DNA of 64,000 bases from Aplectana chamaeleonis (lineage: Eukaryota; Nematoda; Chromadorea; Rhabditida; Cosmocercidae): NCBI GenBank assembly GCA_029168955.1, contig JAPDOI010000172.1, positions 310,001 to 374,000 on the forward strand, given 5' to 3'. The position numbers and the translations under genes were made by a program. Shown here piece by piece: positions 1-12,700 of this stretch. The notes under the pieces were generated by a model. It was not told the origin of the DNA. It did not search any database and was given only the letters and a program-made list of their open reading frames with translations. Numbering within the stretch: the stretch's first letter is position 1; every line of letters starts with the position of its first letter.

Positions 1-102
1 GATGCACGCGATGAACGGAAATAAATCACACTCGGAAACAGGATACAGTACCCGCACTAATTTACTCAAAAATAGCGAATTCGCGACATTTCGTCATAGC
101 TC

Positions 103-496
103 GGCTCAAAGTGACCCGTTCGGGGAACTAGGGACATATATCTGGAATCAGCATCTAGAACTCTTCATTTTGAACACACACCTTTCTTGAGGTGCAAACA
201 CGGAATATAGGGTTTCCAGAAAAATCGAGTGAACGAAAACACCACCGACATCCCGTTCTCAGATCAAACGGGACCAATCGATCTGGGACTTGGCCTAAAA
301 CTCTACTTTCTGATTCTCTTTCGAAAACACTGCGGCCGCCAATCCGGAAAAGTCGAAATTTCATCCACTTCACAGGTTTCAAGTCCATTCTTGCTTCAAA
401 CGGGACCATGTTAAGAGATGTCTGTGCTTAAAATGAAGAGCTCTCGATGCTGATTTCAAATATGCCCCTAGCTCCACGAACGGGTCACTCTGAGCC
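103..496. repeat. Inverted repeat R (about 86-bp arms)
   Basis: The left arm (103-188) and right arm (411-496) are reverse complements with scattered mismatches. Landmarks are GGCTCAAAGTGACCCGTTCG on the left and CGAACGGGTCACTCTGAGCC on the right; both arms also carry AATCAGCATC and CTCTTCATTTT. The spacer is about 220 bp. Size and layout suit a non-autonomous foldback element, but I see no second copy here and no clear target duplication, so the class is unknown. No convincing gene is present. Confidence 0.6.
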
Positions 497-1477
497 GTGT
501 TATCTAGGAAAGTCGCAGAAGTTGCGATTGCGCGACTTTTGCGGCTTCTTTGAAAAAACTAGTGCGGGTATTGTAAAAGCTCCGCGAATTCTTCGAGGAA
601 AGCACATTGGCACCCAGCGTCAGCAAAATATGGACTTTTTGTTTGCGGAAAGGGGTTCAATACAAAATAAAAGTGACATCTATTTTTAATAGAAGTGCTC
701 AGCACTATGTTTTCACCTTGATCCGGAATCACAATGGAGATTCAATCGATGCTACGTATAACGATGAGCACCACACTGACCTCCTCACTATATCATTCTA
801 AAACTATCGCCTCCTTCGGATCCGAGACGGCTCAAAACGTCCTTCGCTATGTACAGACGCTCTGTATCAAAATCTCTAAAGGATTTTCTATGAGGTTAGG
901 GTCAGGACAGCACACGCGATGCTGGGATTTGATGGGGACTGAACCAATCTGCTGATAAATTGCTAGAATACTTGTTGAAGATGTAGATCTAGTTGATAGA
1001 CAAATCTTGGCTTGTCAAAGAGTTCAGCCGCGATGTGAGGGATGTTCAAGTACAGTGAGTAGATGTTGACCTTCAATACTTCTCGGTCACTGTAGATGCC
1101 GAGCGCATAATGATGGACACCAAAATGAGGACCCCTTCTGCAGCAGAACCACTTTCAATCCTCCGCTTGCTGTGGAGACACTTCAACTTCCATATGTCTG
1201 GGCAACACATTGCCAGAATCTACGCAGAAAAACAAGTTTTCAAAACAAGCAGAACTTTGGTCACAAATCGCATTTTCTGAATTTGGCATTAATCACCAAA
1301 CTCATGCCCTCTGTAGAATAAGAAGATGTCTAGAAGCCCAAATGCTCGCTGCACTCGATCAATCAGCACATTAGGACAAGACGTTCAAACAGTTTATCTA
1401 AAATCCAGTCTAGAAATTCGACAACGAAATATTCAGTTTCCATCAAGGCCCGTAGTAAACCCACATCAGCCGAGTAT
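497..1477. other. Unassigned sequence
   Basis: About 1 kb with only short unrelated open frames. I see no domain, no RNA gene and no obvious repeat shared with the rest of the window. Confidence 0.4.
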
Positions 1478-1846
1478 GGCGCTATTCATAATACTCAACG
1501 CCAGCGCGGCACGCGCGTGCCGCGCTGGCGTGGCGTTCGTGTATGAATGGCTTGACTCCTCGCCCGCGCGGCACGCGCGTCACGCTCTGCCCGCTCCGCC
1601 ATGGCGTCGCCGCTGCAGTATTCATACTGCCACCCGGAACACCTTGGCGTTTTCATCCACTGATATCATTTATCGATCGTCTCATTCATTCCAGTATCAC
1701 CGCTCCGCCATGGCATCGCCGCTGGAGTATTCATAGTCTCCGCAAGCGCAGCACGCGCGTCACGCGCGTAGAAAGTATTCATACACAAACGCCACGCCAA
1801 CACGGCACGCGCGCCGCGCTGGCGTTGAGTAGTATGAATAGCGCCT
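1478..1846. mobile_element. Family L element, copy L1 (GC-rich foldback)
   Basis: The left end reads GGCGCTATTCATAATACTCA and the right end is its near complement, TGAGTAGTATGAATAGCGCC, each continuing into a CG-rich block (GCCAGCGCGGCACGCGC). The interior repeats the motif TATTCAT or ATGAATA next to CACGCGCGTCACGC blocks, giving several nested small hairpins. Related sequence recurs at 28051-28523 and 56040-57080. The open frames crossing it are by-products of CG-rich sequence. It is probably a non-autonomous DNA transposon; the superfamily is not determined. Confidence 0.65.
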
Positions 1847-2148
1847 AAGAAGTTCGGATGACTATCGGAGAATTTCCGCTATACCAATAGAAGATAGGTC
1901 AAACAATCAATGGCAAGACGGCAGCGTAGAGAAAGAACCGCTTGGTCAAAAGAGATCGAGGCTCACCGCTCGTGGACTGTGGCCTAGCGGTGATTAGGCG
2001 CGATACAGGCGCTGTGTCGCTTTGTTTTACGTCCTGTGAAGAGCGTGTTCTTTGCAGAGCACCACACTTTCTCAGCTTTCATGAGGAAAAGAAAGAAACT
2101 TTTCGGAGTTGGTAGATTCGAGCTGTGACTATAATGTTACCCTCTCCT
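1847..2148. other. Unassigned sequence
   Basis: A short stretch between L1 and the chimeric element. Nothing recognisable was found. Confidence 0.4.
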
Positions 2149-2296
2149 TTAAAGGCAGTGGTCGCGATCAAATATGCTTGTCGTCTTTTTCTCTCTGAAC
2201 CCTTTTCTGGGTCCCGCGTAGTAGGACCTATAAGAGAAAATCGCGAAAAGGTGGAAAAGCAGAAAAACGATTCTTATCGTGAACACTGCCTTTGAA
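2149..2296. mobile_element. Chimeric TTAA element AB1 (family A end joined to family B end)
   Basis: It starts TTAAAGGCAGTGGTCGCGAT and ends ATCGTGAACACTGCCTTTGA, so both termini are present in only 148 bp. Bases 2149 to about 2245 match the end of family A best seen at 31611-31705 (CTTTTTCTCTCTGAACCC, TAGTAGGACCTATAAG). Bases about 2246-2296 match the reverse complement of the start of B1 at 13408 (GGAAAAGCAGAAAAACGATT). It is therefore one end of each of two families joined. Recombination, template switching or abortive gap repair could produce it. Confidence 0.75.
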
Positions 2297-3342
2297 GGTC
2301 TAGGTTGGTTCTCGTTTTGAACGCGATTTTGCGTATCATCCTAAGTATCATCACAAGTCTAAAGTTGCTATTCGCTACTCATCACTTGCTATGATAGAGC
2401 TCTTTGATAGCAGTGCTACTTAGCAGCACTGGCTTTCGGATGGCACGAGATGTACGTCTGATGTCATCTTATCTTATAGACCCCATCAGGTATTGCGCCG
2501 GAATCTTTGCCTGCAAACCATCGGCATGCTGCCAATCTGCTTCAACTAGGCTGACAAGTTGTTCACAAGGAGCTCAGATCTCACTCCTGCATTGAGCGAC
2601 GTGCTTTCCGGAGCTGGACCCGATTGAAGGTTTAAGGAAACTTCTGACCAGGGCGGGCTGCCATCAAGGGAGGACTTCCGTAACTCTCTCAAATGTGCAG
2701 TAGGCCCGGACTCGCTAGGTTAGCTGATCGAATACACATGAAGGATTCAGCATCGGATTAGTCAGGCGGGCTAAACGCAACACGCGCGGCGCTCCAGAGA
2801 CGATGTGAACGCAGGGACATTCCACCAGCCTCATTGGTCCTAAACTCCTTGCTCTTTGTATAACACAACCAATTAACAAGCAAGTTTGGTTAATGAGTTT
2901 ACACAAATTCGAATATGCTGCAGAACTGGTTCGCGTCGACGTTGGAGTGCATCCTCTAGGCCATCTCCAGTCAGGGAGAATTTTCAGTGCTGATCACTTT
3001 GACTCAATAGTAAACTTTCTTGTTATTTTGGAATAGATGGGTTTTTTCACAACGTATTCTCAGACTCGCGACGCTGCGTATTAAGCAGGGCCCGGCAGCT
3101 CGTTGGCGAATGCCGCGAAATACTTACGATTCCATGGTGTTCAGGTCGCGTCCAGAAAGAGTAGAAATTGTGACGAGCCTTTTCCCGTAAAAAAATTCGA
3201 TTTTCCCTCGAGGATAACCAGATCATGACGTTTCCCGAATGGTCGCCCGTCCGCGAGAATTCATACGACAGGCTCCTCGGCGAATTACATGCTCACGTAC
3301 ATACAAACCAAAATCTTTGTTTGGTCGGATTAGTCGGGTGCA
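2297..3342. other. Unassigned sequence
   Basis: About 1 kb with no gene or repeat I can support. Short open frames on both strands have no recognisable domain. Confidence 0.4.
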
Positions 3343-3974
3343 GTGTATAATACGGAGACTCGTAGCTAACCCTTACCGTGGCTGCAGGGCGTGGCATTAC
3401 TAATTTGCATTCAAAGTACGAAACTAGGAGGCGATTGCGCCGTATTTTTCTTGATTAGCAGGATCGGTGGAGGCGATACAACCTAGTCCGTGAGGAAACG
3501 TCCTCCTAAGAATTGATGGTCATGTTACTTTAACTGCAATGGTTGTAACCACCAACTCACAAGGCCTAAACACAATTTTGTAGTGAGCAAGTTTGTTGTA
3601 AACTGTGAGCAGCTAGCCGAAATTGCACGACTTACTCCCGAAGCCGCTGTGAGAATTAGCTCTGAGTGATACAGAACGACAAGTATAGAAAAACCTCGGA
3701 AAACAATAAAAGGAATGCATTGTAAAGCAAATGGATCTGGAAACAATGAGGAAGCCGGGAAAACGTTTGAATTAATGCTGCAGACTTCCAGCGCCTGCCA
3801 CGCGACATTGAGATTAGATCGCATTAATTACATAGCGGTGTATAATACAGAGAGTCGTAGCTAACCCTTACGGCGGTTGTGAGGTGTGGCATTACTAAAT
3901 TGCATTCAAACTGCGAAGCTGGGAGGCGATGGCGCCATATTCGTCTTGATTAGCGGGATCGAAGAAGGCGATAG
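3343..3974. repeat. Family S: direct repeat pair (3343-3478 and 3838-3974)
   Basis: Two diverged copies of about 136 bp lie 495 bp apart in the same orientation. Both contain GTGTATAATAC, AGTCGTAGCTAACCCTTAC or a close variant, GTGGCATTACTAA, TTGCATTCAAA and TCTTGATTAGC. The intervening 3648-3837 has a diverged relative at 6355-6550 (AAACGTTTGAATTA followed by GCTGC, then CATTGAGATT and CGCATTAA). This suggests a larger repeat that was internally duplicated. No coding potential is evident. Confidence 0.6.
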
Positions 3975-4171
3975 CAGCCAGCCGAAGTCTCGCGACTTAC
4001 TCCCACAGCCACCGCGAGAGTTAGGCCTCCTTCAAAGTTCGATCGCTGTGCGACGCCACCGAGAAGCCTGCGTATCGATCTGGTCGCGTTGCGCGATCAG
4101 GTCACAGACCTTTCAGACAAGATAGAGAGGAAAGTCGGCCAATTCCGCGATTTGGCATTGCCAGATCGCGT

Positions 4172-4221
4172 CGCCGTGCAGTGCAGCGGTCGCGTCGCGG
4201 CGACGGCTGCACTGTACGGCG
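4172..4221. repeat. GC-rich hairpin
   Basis: CGCCGTGCAGTGCAGC at 4172-4187 pairs with GCTGCACTGTACGGCG at 4206-4221 with one mismatch, around an 18-nt loop rich in CG. A related shorter hairpin is at 6302-6330. It is probably part of the S repeat family rather than an RNA gene. Confidence 0.6.
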
Positions 4222-4230
4222 GCGGCGACC

Positions 4231-5434
4231 GCTTCATGTTTATTATTAGTTCTGCTCTTTCAGAAAGCTTATCTTTATTCTCGACTGCCTAGGTAGTGAT
4301 TGGCATCTCCTTTTTTTGAGAGATATCTTTTATATTATGTTTTTTCTTGAGAGACTCTCATCTTTTATATTATTCTTCGTTTCACTTTGTGACATATGAA
4401 CGAATCTACCGCTATATTTATCTATATTATTTCCTTCCCGCACTTCTGAAAGCAGCGCTCTTTACGAACCTCTTTTCAATAATTATGTGTAATAATTAGG
4501 CGTCCACGGGCAGTATTGAACACGCTTTGAGGGAGGATTTTCGGTTCGCTCACTGCTGATATTCTCAGCAATTCTGAATCTCGAATGCGCGACACAAGCT
4601 ATGAAAACAACTTTCAAATGAAAAAAAAGAGAAAAAATCCTCATTAGCGACATTCAACACTGCCCACGGCTGAAGCCATTGATGGTAGGACTTTGGCGTA
4701 TTTCGGCTATCGCTTCAAGACCCAAACGTGCTCCGTCCCTTCGCTCTTTAGATCGGCCTGTTACACTCACTATTCAACATGATATAGATTTTTTTCTGAT
4801 CTGATCCAACCTCTGCATGGTAGGCTCCAGAGTGACATCATGGAGGAAACGCGCGCAATGGAAATAAATGAGGTTGCGAAACAGTTCCGACATAGGGGAA
4901 ACCGGTCGTTGAGTCCCGAAATTATTGTCAGAAACGGCACCCAAAAAGCGCCAATTCTTACCATCATTGGCTTTATCTGGATTGGTCGACTGATTTATTC
5001 CACGGTAGAACCGTGTCAAAGACAAACAACAGAAATAAACACCAAAAAGCAGTTGAAGAGAATAAAACAGTCGGAAAACAATAATGCAAATGGACAACTG
5101 ACTATTAGGCATACACCGGCACGAAGAAGAAAGATCTTACAAACATCACTCTTGGGACAACCGGTAACTCTCAAGCGCCTTTTTGGATTCACTGAACTTC
5201 CCAAGTACCAAACCTGACCGAAGTAATTTGTTGAATTCAGACCCCGCCCTAGTGACAAAGCAGTGCTGCCTTACATTACGCCCGGCCCCGAGTAGGCTCA
5301 ATTTTACCGGCGCCCCCCTAGTGGTTGACGGTCTCAGGTTGAACCGTCGGCTAGCCTTGACACCAGCACTCGCATGAATGATCTTATACATCATTATCAT
5401 ATCAAACCTTCTTCTCCTGTGCTCTAGAGTGGTT
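4231..5434. other. Unassigned sequence
   Basis: The first part is AT-rich with pyrimidine runs. The second part (4770-5215) has overlapping open frames up to 125 codons on the plus strand and 112 on the minus strand. Neither shows a recognisable domain, and both run through sequence with no coding periodicity I can see. No gene is called. Confidence 0.4.
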
Positions 5435-5880
5435 AGGCCCCCGTCAGACTTCGTCGAAAAACCTGCTGAGTCCGACTGAGTCCGGTTGCCCCCAGCGCCA
5501 ACCAGTTTCTCTGCGAAACACGCAATCGATAGTCAGCGGCAGCAGTAGGTGGGGCAGAGCGCAGACGACGAGAGTCGAGATGCGGCGGGACTCGGCAGGT
5601 CACAGTCGGCCGAAAAAATGCACCCAAATCACGTGAGAAACACCTATATCGACCGGGTAGGTTGAGGATGATTTCGGTGGGACTCAGTCGGACTCAGTCG
5701 GTGCATTGGCCCCGCCCCTGTACGCATGAGAACCATCAGTATCGATCGGGGGGATTGCGGTGGGCATGAAACGGTCGCAGTCGGACTCAGTGGGTTGTTT
5801 TTTTCGCACCCGTTTCCCACGGATTCGGTGCGTATCGACCCGGTGGGACTCAGTAGATCCACCGACTATGACGGGGGCCT
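5435..5880. mobile_element. Family M element, copy M2
   Basis: The left end AGGCCCCCGTCAGACTTCG and right end CCGACTATGACGGGGGCCT are inverted relative to each other and match the ends of M1 at 18236-18572. The interior contains GACTCAGTCGGACTCAGTCGG-type short duplications and the segment ATCGACCCGGTGGGACTCAG, equivalent to the M1 subterminal ATCGACCGGGTGGGACTAG. It is longer (446 bp) and more diverged than M1. Likely a non-autonomous TIR element of unknown class. Confidence 0.6.
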
Positions 5881-6354
5881 TCGGCCCAATTTAGCGTTCC
5901 TGGTGACATATAGGGAGCTAGCGCGCTACGCAGCGAAACTGCGACGCGAAAAGCGCACGTCTAAAGTAAATCAAGCTGAAAACGGCTCGGGCTAAGAGGA
6001 ATTTTAGAGATGGGTCCTGAAGCGATTGCCGGATTACGGTAGCCGAAACACGCCGAAGTCCTACCATCAATCGCTTTAGCCCACGGCCAGCAAATTCGCA
6101 CAAATAATTGTTCACAACATTTTTTGCACATAGATGAGTACAGCAAGCGAACACAACTGCAGAACTGCAGTTAGCTGTGCTTATTTGCTGTATATGTATG
6201 TACATCAATGCTTATTAGGGATCGATTAGAATGTGTACGTAAAAAAACGTGATCGCAAACTTTCGCGATTGGGCATTCACACTTCCAAAGCCTGCGATTT
6301 CCACGGCGACGCGACGGTGGCGTCGCCGTGCACACGATCGCATCGCACAGCAAT
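5881..6354. other. Unassigned sequence with a perfect 11-bp hairpin
   Basis: CACGGCGACGC (6302-6312) pairs perfectly with GCGTCGCCGTG (6320-6330) across a 7-nt loop. The rest holds nothing recognisable. Confidence 0.5.
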
Positions 6355-6550
6355 CGAACTCTGAAAGAGGTCTTGGCTTTGAGTAATACAGACTAACTAG
6401 TCTAGAAAAGCCACGGAAACTATCAAAGGAATGGAATGTGAAGCAAATAGTTTCAGTAATGATGAAGAGGGCCGGGGAAACGTTTGAATTAGTGCTGCGT
6501 AGTTCCAACGCTTGCGACGCAGCATTGAGATTCGAGCGCATTAACCTCAT
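6355..6550. repeat. Family S, second copy
   Basis: Diverged copy of 3648-3837. Shared landmarks are GAAACTAT or AAACAATAAAAGGAATG, TGAAGCAAATAG or TAAAGCAAATGG, AAACGTTTGAATTA and CATTGAGATT followed by CGCATTAA. Same orientation as the 3.6-kb copy. Noncoding as far as can be seen. Confidence 0.55.
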
Positions 6551-8647
6551 AACCTTAATTTTTCCCGTGTATGAATATGTAGGTAGTTTGAGAGGCTCTG
6601 AGTATTACACAGTTCAATTCGTAGTTCCTTGGTGGTCAAAAAAACTAATGCTAAATGGATGCCACCCATTAGATAGTGGTGGCAAAACCCTGCGATTTGT
6701 AAACGTGGCTTACCAAAGTCCACCACCTTACCTCGTCTAAATTCTTGTACACAAGTCGGGCTGAGAAATGAAAGTATGATGAGTTGTGGGGAATTCTGTG
6801 TGAAACCCAGCTTTTTTGAAGTTCAAAATTATATTTCAATAGGATGACGTACGTCTTATAAAGTTTTTCGAAATAATGTACAGCGAATCTCCGCCCACAA
6901 TGGGATTAAAAACAGTTGAATGGACTTGGAACTGGTTCTTCTCACGTTGTAAACAGTTGCATTTCGTTTTTGATTCGAACCACTCAACTATGGATTCTTC
7001 AAACTTTTTGTTTATTTTTTTCAATAAATAAAGTATTTTTCCGAACCCGAAATTCTGCGCTCTCTCTTCCAGCTTTTTGTTTTTCACCGGAAAACTATAC
7101 GACCTCCATCCCTTCACCCGTTGGCAAGCTGTCAATCCCTGCTGGACTCCGGTATCATGATGGCGTTTTCATCGCACAATTGCCAGCGTTTATTTTTTGC
7201 TCTTCAAAATTCTCTAGTTTTTTTTGCAAACCGGTCACCGGGCACCAGAATTCACGATAGCATGGAATTAGGGCTGTAAGGTTGTTCTTGGTTCACAATC
7301 GTGAAATTCCACAGTGTCGCTCACCTTTGACGCTCCCGATGCCCAGGAGAAGAAGAAAAGTCAGCAGAAAGGTACCCGTGTGGGTTTTGTCGCAGAACTA
7401 TTAGAGTAGGTATAATCCAATAAAGGTATATGTAAAGAACTGAATTTGCGGAGATTCGGCAGAGTGGCAGAGACTTCAGGACAAACGTATCGAAACCGTT
7501 GGAGATTATTAATCGAAGCAAAAAAAGAGTAACGAAACCTCAAAACTCGATGCTTAGTTCTATTCAGATATAGCGTTTCACAGCATTGTTCTTCTCACTC
7601 ATACGAAAAACCAGCCGAGTCCTTTCAGGAAGAAATGGAAGGTCAAACCATGTGATAAGTGCACTTACGTAGGAGGTCCGATTTCTCCCAGTGGTTTGCT
7701 TGGCCTTATCGCTTACATAAAGGTCAATTGCAGGAGGAAAGAGGCAATGTAGAAATATGTACACAGTATCGCAGAGTATTTATAAAGCGAGGCAGCTTGG
7801 CTCCAATTCAAAAAGAATAGCAGGTTAGGTGCATCTCTGAAGTAGGAATGCAGTTAGCCTGTATGCATAACGATAATTTTGCAGTTTTTTGGTTCTGTTC
7901 GTGTAAAGGCTGAATCAAAACAGAAATCGCGTGATTCATCCGCACGCGTCTTTGGAGTGAATGTTATAAATTGCGAATGAGCTGTGCTTTCCGGTTTACT
8001 CTTTTCACAGTTTAACATTTATTTCTTAGCGGCTTCCACCCGTACCACTCTTTTCCTAACATCCGAAACAGAAGACCCAGACCAGACTCATCAACCCTCG
8101 CGCATTCGCCTCTTTTCCAGAATCAAGCAGAATCATAAGAGTTCTATGAGAAAAGTTCCATACCCCAGAGTGATAGTCTAATGCCAAGTATGGTAGACAC
8201 AGCGACAGACATAACTTTGAGCAAAACATTTTCAGGTAAGTAAAGAAAAAAAGTAACTGCTGCATGACAAAAGTTGATTCTATCCAAGTCAATCAACTCC
8301 GTTCGTCACAGCCACCGTTTCTCTAGCATACACGCACCAATAACCCAAAGATCGCTAGCCGTCACTCAAAACAAAGCGTAGATGAGTTCTGTGAAAACAG
8401 GGGAACTTACTAACGAGCGCAATTAATTCTTTGAGAACAAGTTTTGGAGCAAAGGGTTCTGCTTATTTTGAGTTTAAACAAATTCGGAGGCCACAATCTA
8501 TTCTAGAGAATGGTGCGAACAAATGAAAAAAATATATAACACCGTGTCCTGCTATGCACGCGAACGGCTGGCTTAAGGAGGACTCAGCATACTTACAGGT
8601 GAGTGATAGGTAAGTTATGGGCAACTGCAGCGCAAAAGGTGTCGCTA
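6551..8647. other. Unassigned sequence
   Basis: About 2.1 kb. Open frames up to 114 codons (6916-7260, plus) show no recognisable domain and are rich in Phe, Ser and Cys as expected of AT-rich noncoding DNA. I see no RNA gene or terminal repeats. Confidence 0.4.
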
Positions 8648-8791
8648 TACATAACGTTGGCATGGATCCTAGTGATACTTTGCGTTCCCCATTGACAGCT
8701 GGCGCCAACTCGGTGAACCTATGTTAGCACCGAGTTTGCGCCAACCTTCAGTAGGGAACGCAAAGTTTCACTAGGACTCATGCCGACTGTA
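8648..8791. mobile_element. Family F foldback element, copy F1
   Basis: The whole element folds on itself. Left arm landmarks GGCATGGATCCTAGTGATAC, TTTGCGTTCCC and CTGGCGCCAACTCGGTG are mirrored by CACCGAGTTTGCGCCAAC, GGGAACGCAAAGT and CACTAGGACTCATGCC. The family terminus is TACAGTCGGCATGA with TA at the edge, suggesting a TA target and a Tc1/mariner-like origin. Other copies lie at 17432-17800 (interrupted), 38874-39019 and 51167-51318. Confidence 0.8.
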
Positions 8792-9089
8792 CGCACTCAT
8801 AATCTCCTACATCACGATCAACAAAATTGGTGTCAGACTAGCTAAGAAGAAGAAGAAGAACACTCAATTCAACATCAAATGACGTTCTCAAGTCACCGCA
8901 CAGGAAGAATCGGAAAAACCTCTACGGTTATCGATGGAACCCGAATATGTAGCCCATTCCCACAGTGACGAACATTCCCTTTCAGGCTTAGTGCATACTA
9001 ACCGCGACGCGCGACAGTGCTTATCAGCAATATCGACTTTCGGTCCATTTCTATCACAAACACTATATCGCGTGGCCCGTCGCGCGAAG
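8792..9089. other. Unassigned sequence with a short GAA run
   Basis: Contains a short (AAG)n run near 8845-8860. Nothing else is recognised. Confidence 0.4.
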
Positions 9090-9715
9090 TATGCAATAGG
9101 CCCTATAAGGGAACTCCTTCTGGTCAAAATGGCTAATCGGAGTGAAATGAGCTATACTAGAACCATTTCTAGACGTATAGTGCGCTTAACCCATCGCAGA
9201 TGCCTGGAATCACTTTGAAAGAAGCTATACGCGTTTTTCAAGCTTCGCAAACAGGTAAGAAGGCGAGGGCAAATTTTAGAGTTCCCTAAAAACATTTCAG
9301 GTTGAGCCCAAAAATTGCATGTAGGGGAATCTAGGTTGCTGAACACCAATGTGGAGGCCGATTGTCAAACTTCTGAGGTTAACTGTTGGTTAGGGTACGT
9401 ACAATGCCATTAGGGGGGCAAGACTTATATTCAAAATTTGAAAACCGACAAATGGACTCCAAATTCGCATTCAGGAGCCCGACAAACCCGCGCATATAAA
9501 TTTTGAGTCAGACTTGATACTTTGACGAAACTCCCGTGTATCCAACGAATTCTACCGCACGCTGTCAAGAATCGATTAACGGACCTCAGACTAGTGTTAA
9601 GCACTCGAAATACCAGAGAAACAACTTCAGCCACATCTGTAGTTGCATTCCGGAAATGGCCAAAAGTCGCCTTTTGTGTTCGAATCTCCTCCTTGGGAAG
9701 CTTCGGACGAACCGT
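9090..9715 (+). repeat. Family G dispersed repeat, copy G6
   Basis: Aligns by eye with G2 (21545-22080). The order is an AAGGGAACT block, an AATCACTTTGAAAGAAGC block, then GCTGAACACCAATG, CGACAAATGGACTCCAAATTCG, AAATTTTGAGTCAGAC and a GTGTATCCAACG segment equivalent to the GTATACCCACCGTG of other copies. Strongly diverged, noncoding and without sharp ends. The family's class is not recognised. Confidence 0.55.
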
Positions 9716-12700
9716 GACGCGTGCGCGGAGGATTGCGCTCCCTGGCCATCGCCGCCGCGTTCATGCATGTCACCCCAGGAGCAAAACTTCGACGGTTTTC
9801 TCAGACCCCCCCCACAGAAGCGATAAAATATCTAATATTTTCGGCCATTTTCTCAGACCCCCTCACAAGAGTTTGACCTATTTTTGTTGTAAAATTCATA
9901 TTCAACCTTAGGAGAACCTTATTATAATTTTGATCTTTACGTTAACTTAGTTACAATACGTTTTCATGCAAATTGAACGCTATAATAGAATTCTTCGTAC
10001 AAAGACTTCTAACAGTGTATATCCCCATTCAAAATGCTTCACTTGGTCTCCCGGTGGAGCTCAGACGCCCCCCCCCCCCCGGTGTGGACATCCACACCGC
10101 GCGCCGTACCCTGATTGGAAAGTGCGCATTCACCCAAGCTTTGTCGATGTGAGTAATTTTGGAGGCTGAACACGGTTATGAAGTCCCATTTCAGATTTTC
10201 GAATGACTACTGCGCTCGTCGAAAGGTGAAATAGATGCGGAAATTAGGGTATTATGGACTATAACTTTGTTCAAAGCTATCGTAGGCAGCTCCGACGAGC
10301 ATAGAGCCTAAATCCGAAAATGGTTTCGGAAATGCACGATTCGTTTGGAATGGTCACTTCGGCTAATGAAAGCTTCCTTGTTAGACCTTGAGTTGGGCAA
10401 TACAGAGGCTTCTCACTCGCGCAAGAAAAGTTTACTGTTCAGCAATTTCTTCTTTGGATAATATATAGCCTTTCTTTCTCATCGTAAGCCGGCCAAAGCA
10501 AGGCTCATTGGGCCTATCATGTCAAAATCTCCTTATCACTATTGTATTTTTCCATGACCGACCGCCTCCTTACCACGCCCAGACTAATCCGAGCGAGATA
10601 GGCTATGTGTGATGCTTTGAAAAGAGGAAGGACTCAATTCTCTAAGAGAGATTCCTCATGGTGGTAGCTATTCTAAAAAAACAAACCTACCGCTATTCAA
10701 AGACTTATACGAAGTACATATACCAATCAGGGAAAACTCCAACAAAAGTAGCCGTTTGATTACGGTAACTCAGAAAGTATTCGTGAACTCTGCAACACAC
10801 GTGAAGAAGAAGCGGCATGATGCAAGCAAGGCGATAAATGTCGCTGATAACTGTGAAAACAGAAAAAGTACACATAAGGCGCCCTTTGAACGCTATGAAG
10901 GACGAAAGCGAAATTATAGGTCTTTTTCGCATTACTCGTGACCACTAAGGAACGCGGCCGGCGACTCTAACGTGGCGCCAGTGACGCAACTACCGTAAGC
11001 TAGTCAAGTGAGCTCTGCAACAGGGTTCAGTACGTGACGAAAGGTAGCCACAGATCAGGAATTGAATGCTCTTCAGGGTGTGCGTAACAGACACTTTGAA
11101 AATCATAAATCGTGAACCTCCGGGAACCCTCGTCATTCGCGAGTTGTAAAGCGAAAATCTCACTTACTAGGGACTATTTTACTCCCACCGCAACTATATT
11201 GGAAAACCATGTTTCTGTCTAAATGCAAAATAGCATAGATGGCAGCAAACACTGGCCATGCAAGGCGTCTAGTTCTGCATTGGAGTGTCATTGCAAATCA
11301 GCTATGAGATATGCAAAGTATATATGAGGGAGACGTACGTTATCAATGATGGATGAGAGAACTTTGGTGAAGAGGTCATTTACATGTACAGCTCAGAACG
11401 AAATCCAAACTCTCATGAAGAACAATGTCTCTAATCGAAATACTAAATCAGATGTGAAGCTTGAAAAGAACATAAAATAGACTCAGACCGTCGAGTTCGT
11501 AATTGGAAGCATCGCACAAAAGGAAACCCGAATTCCAGCTTTTGCGTTCAGTCGGACTAGTGGGTCATGACAACGTCACTCAGAAAGTTTGGAGTTCCAA
11601 AATCGCCTCTGAATGAAGATTTGTTTACCTGGAAACGGCTTCCTGTATTTAGGGGTCGGCCTTGGGGTCGATCCGTTGTTACAAGGAACAGAACTCCGTT
11701 GTTGCTGTCGGCGGTCGTGCTTAGACGCGTCGTAGGGCGCAATGCACAAGGCAGTCGATATCGCAATCGGCATCGATCGGAAGCAGCTGACAGCAATGGA
11801 CGCAGCAGGCGGGTAATCCTTTCTAATTTCGTTTAAGTGGTCGTTTTTTTAGGTATGAAATTGGAAGCTTCCAACGCTGCACCAAGGAACGGATCGTACA
11901 ACTGTTCCTTACGTTCTCCGCGCAACTATCCCAAGTTGATGTCGGTGCGGACTTCAAATTTGTTTTGAACTTTCTTAAAATGGTTTTTTCTTGAGAAGTT
12001 GACGTTTTTGGGGGCTTCTTGCTCAACTTTAGGCACTATAGGGATGTAACAACACGAAAGCGTCAAAAACCCACTTGTGGTTTTCACCGTGTACGATGAA
12101 TTTAATTGAGCAAGCATTGCTGAGACGAAGCTTAGACACCCGTGGAGTTGTCTCAAGAGATGTGAGCATTTACACCCTAACAAAGAAGTACGATGTGGAG
12201 CAGTATGGGCACTGTGATGATGGGTTGTCGCCACCATAAAATGAGTGCCCCTCGAAAAAAGGGCGTTAACACTCAAACCATAGCTAATTATCAATGTATG
12301 AGCGTTCTGATGCAAAGACCACTGCGAACGCTTGAAGGGCATGGCAGGAAAAACACATTTCAACAATCTGGGGCTCCCACGTTGACACAAAATGGTGGAA
12401 AGTAATTACGCTCACAAGTGTTGACTGAAGAACGTCCACTCTTCAACAGTGAAAACAACGCATCGCTTATCGTTAGACAGTTTGACACATTCCAGGAACA
12501 TAATTTTCTCTGAAAGCAGAATATGAAGGTGAAGTACTCCTTTTGACGTAGTCACATTGAATACAGGAGGCTAGAAGCTGCATTTGAGCGCGGAATTCAA
12601 CGAGGACCTTATATTTCCAGAATATCATGAATTTATACCCAAAATTGACTAATCTTGTGCTTCACTAGCCGATTGTACAAGGGCTCGTATCCCACTGAGA

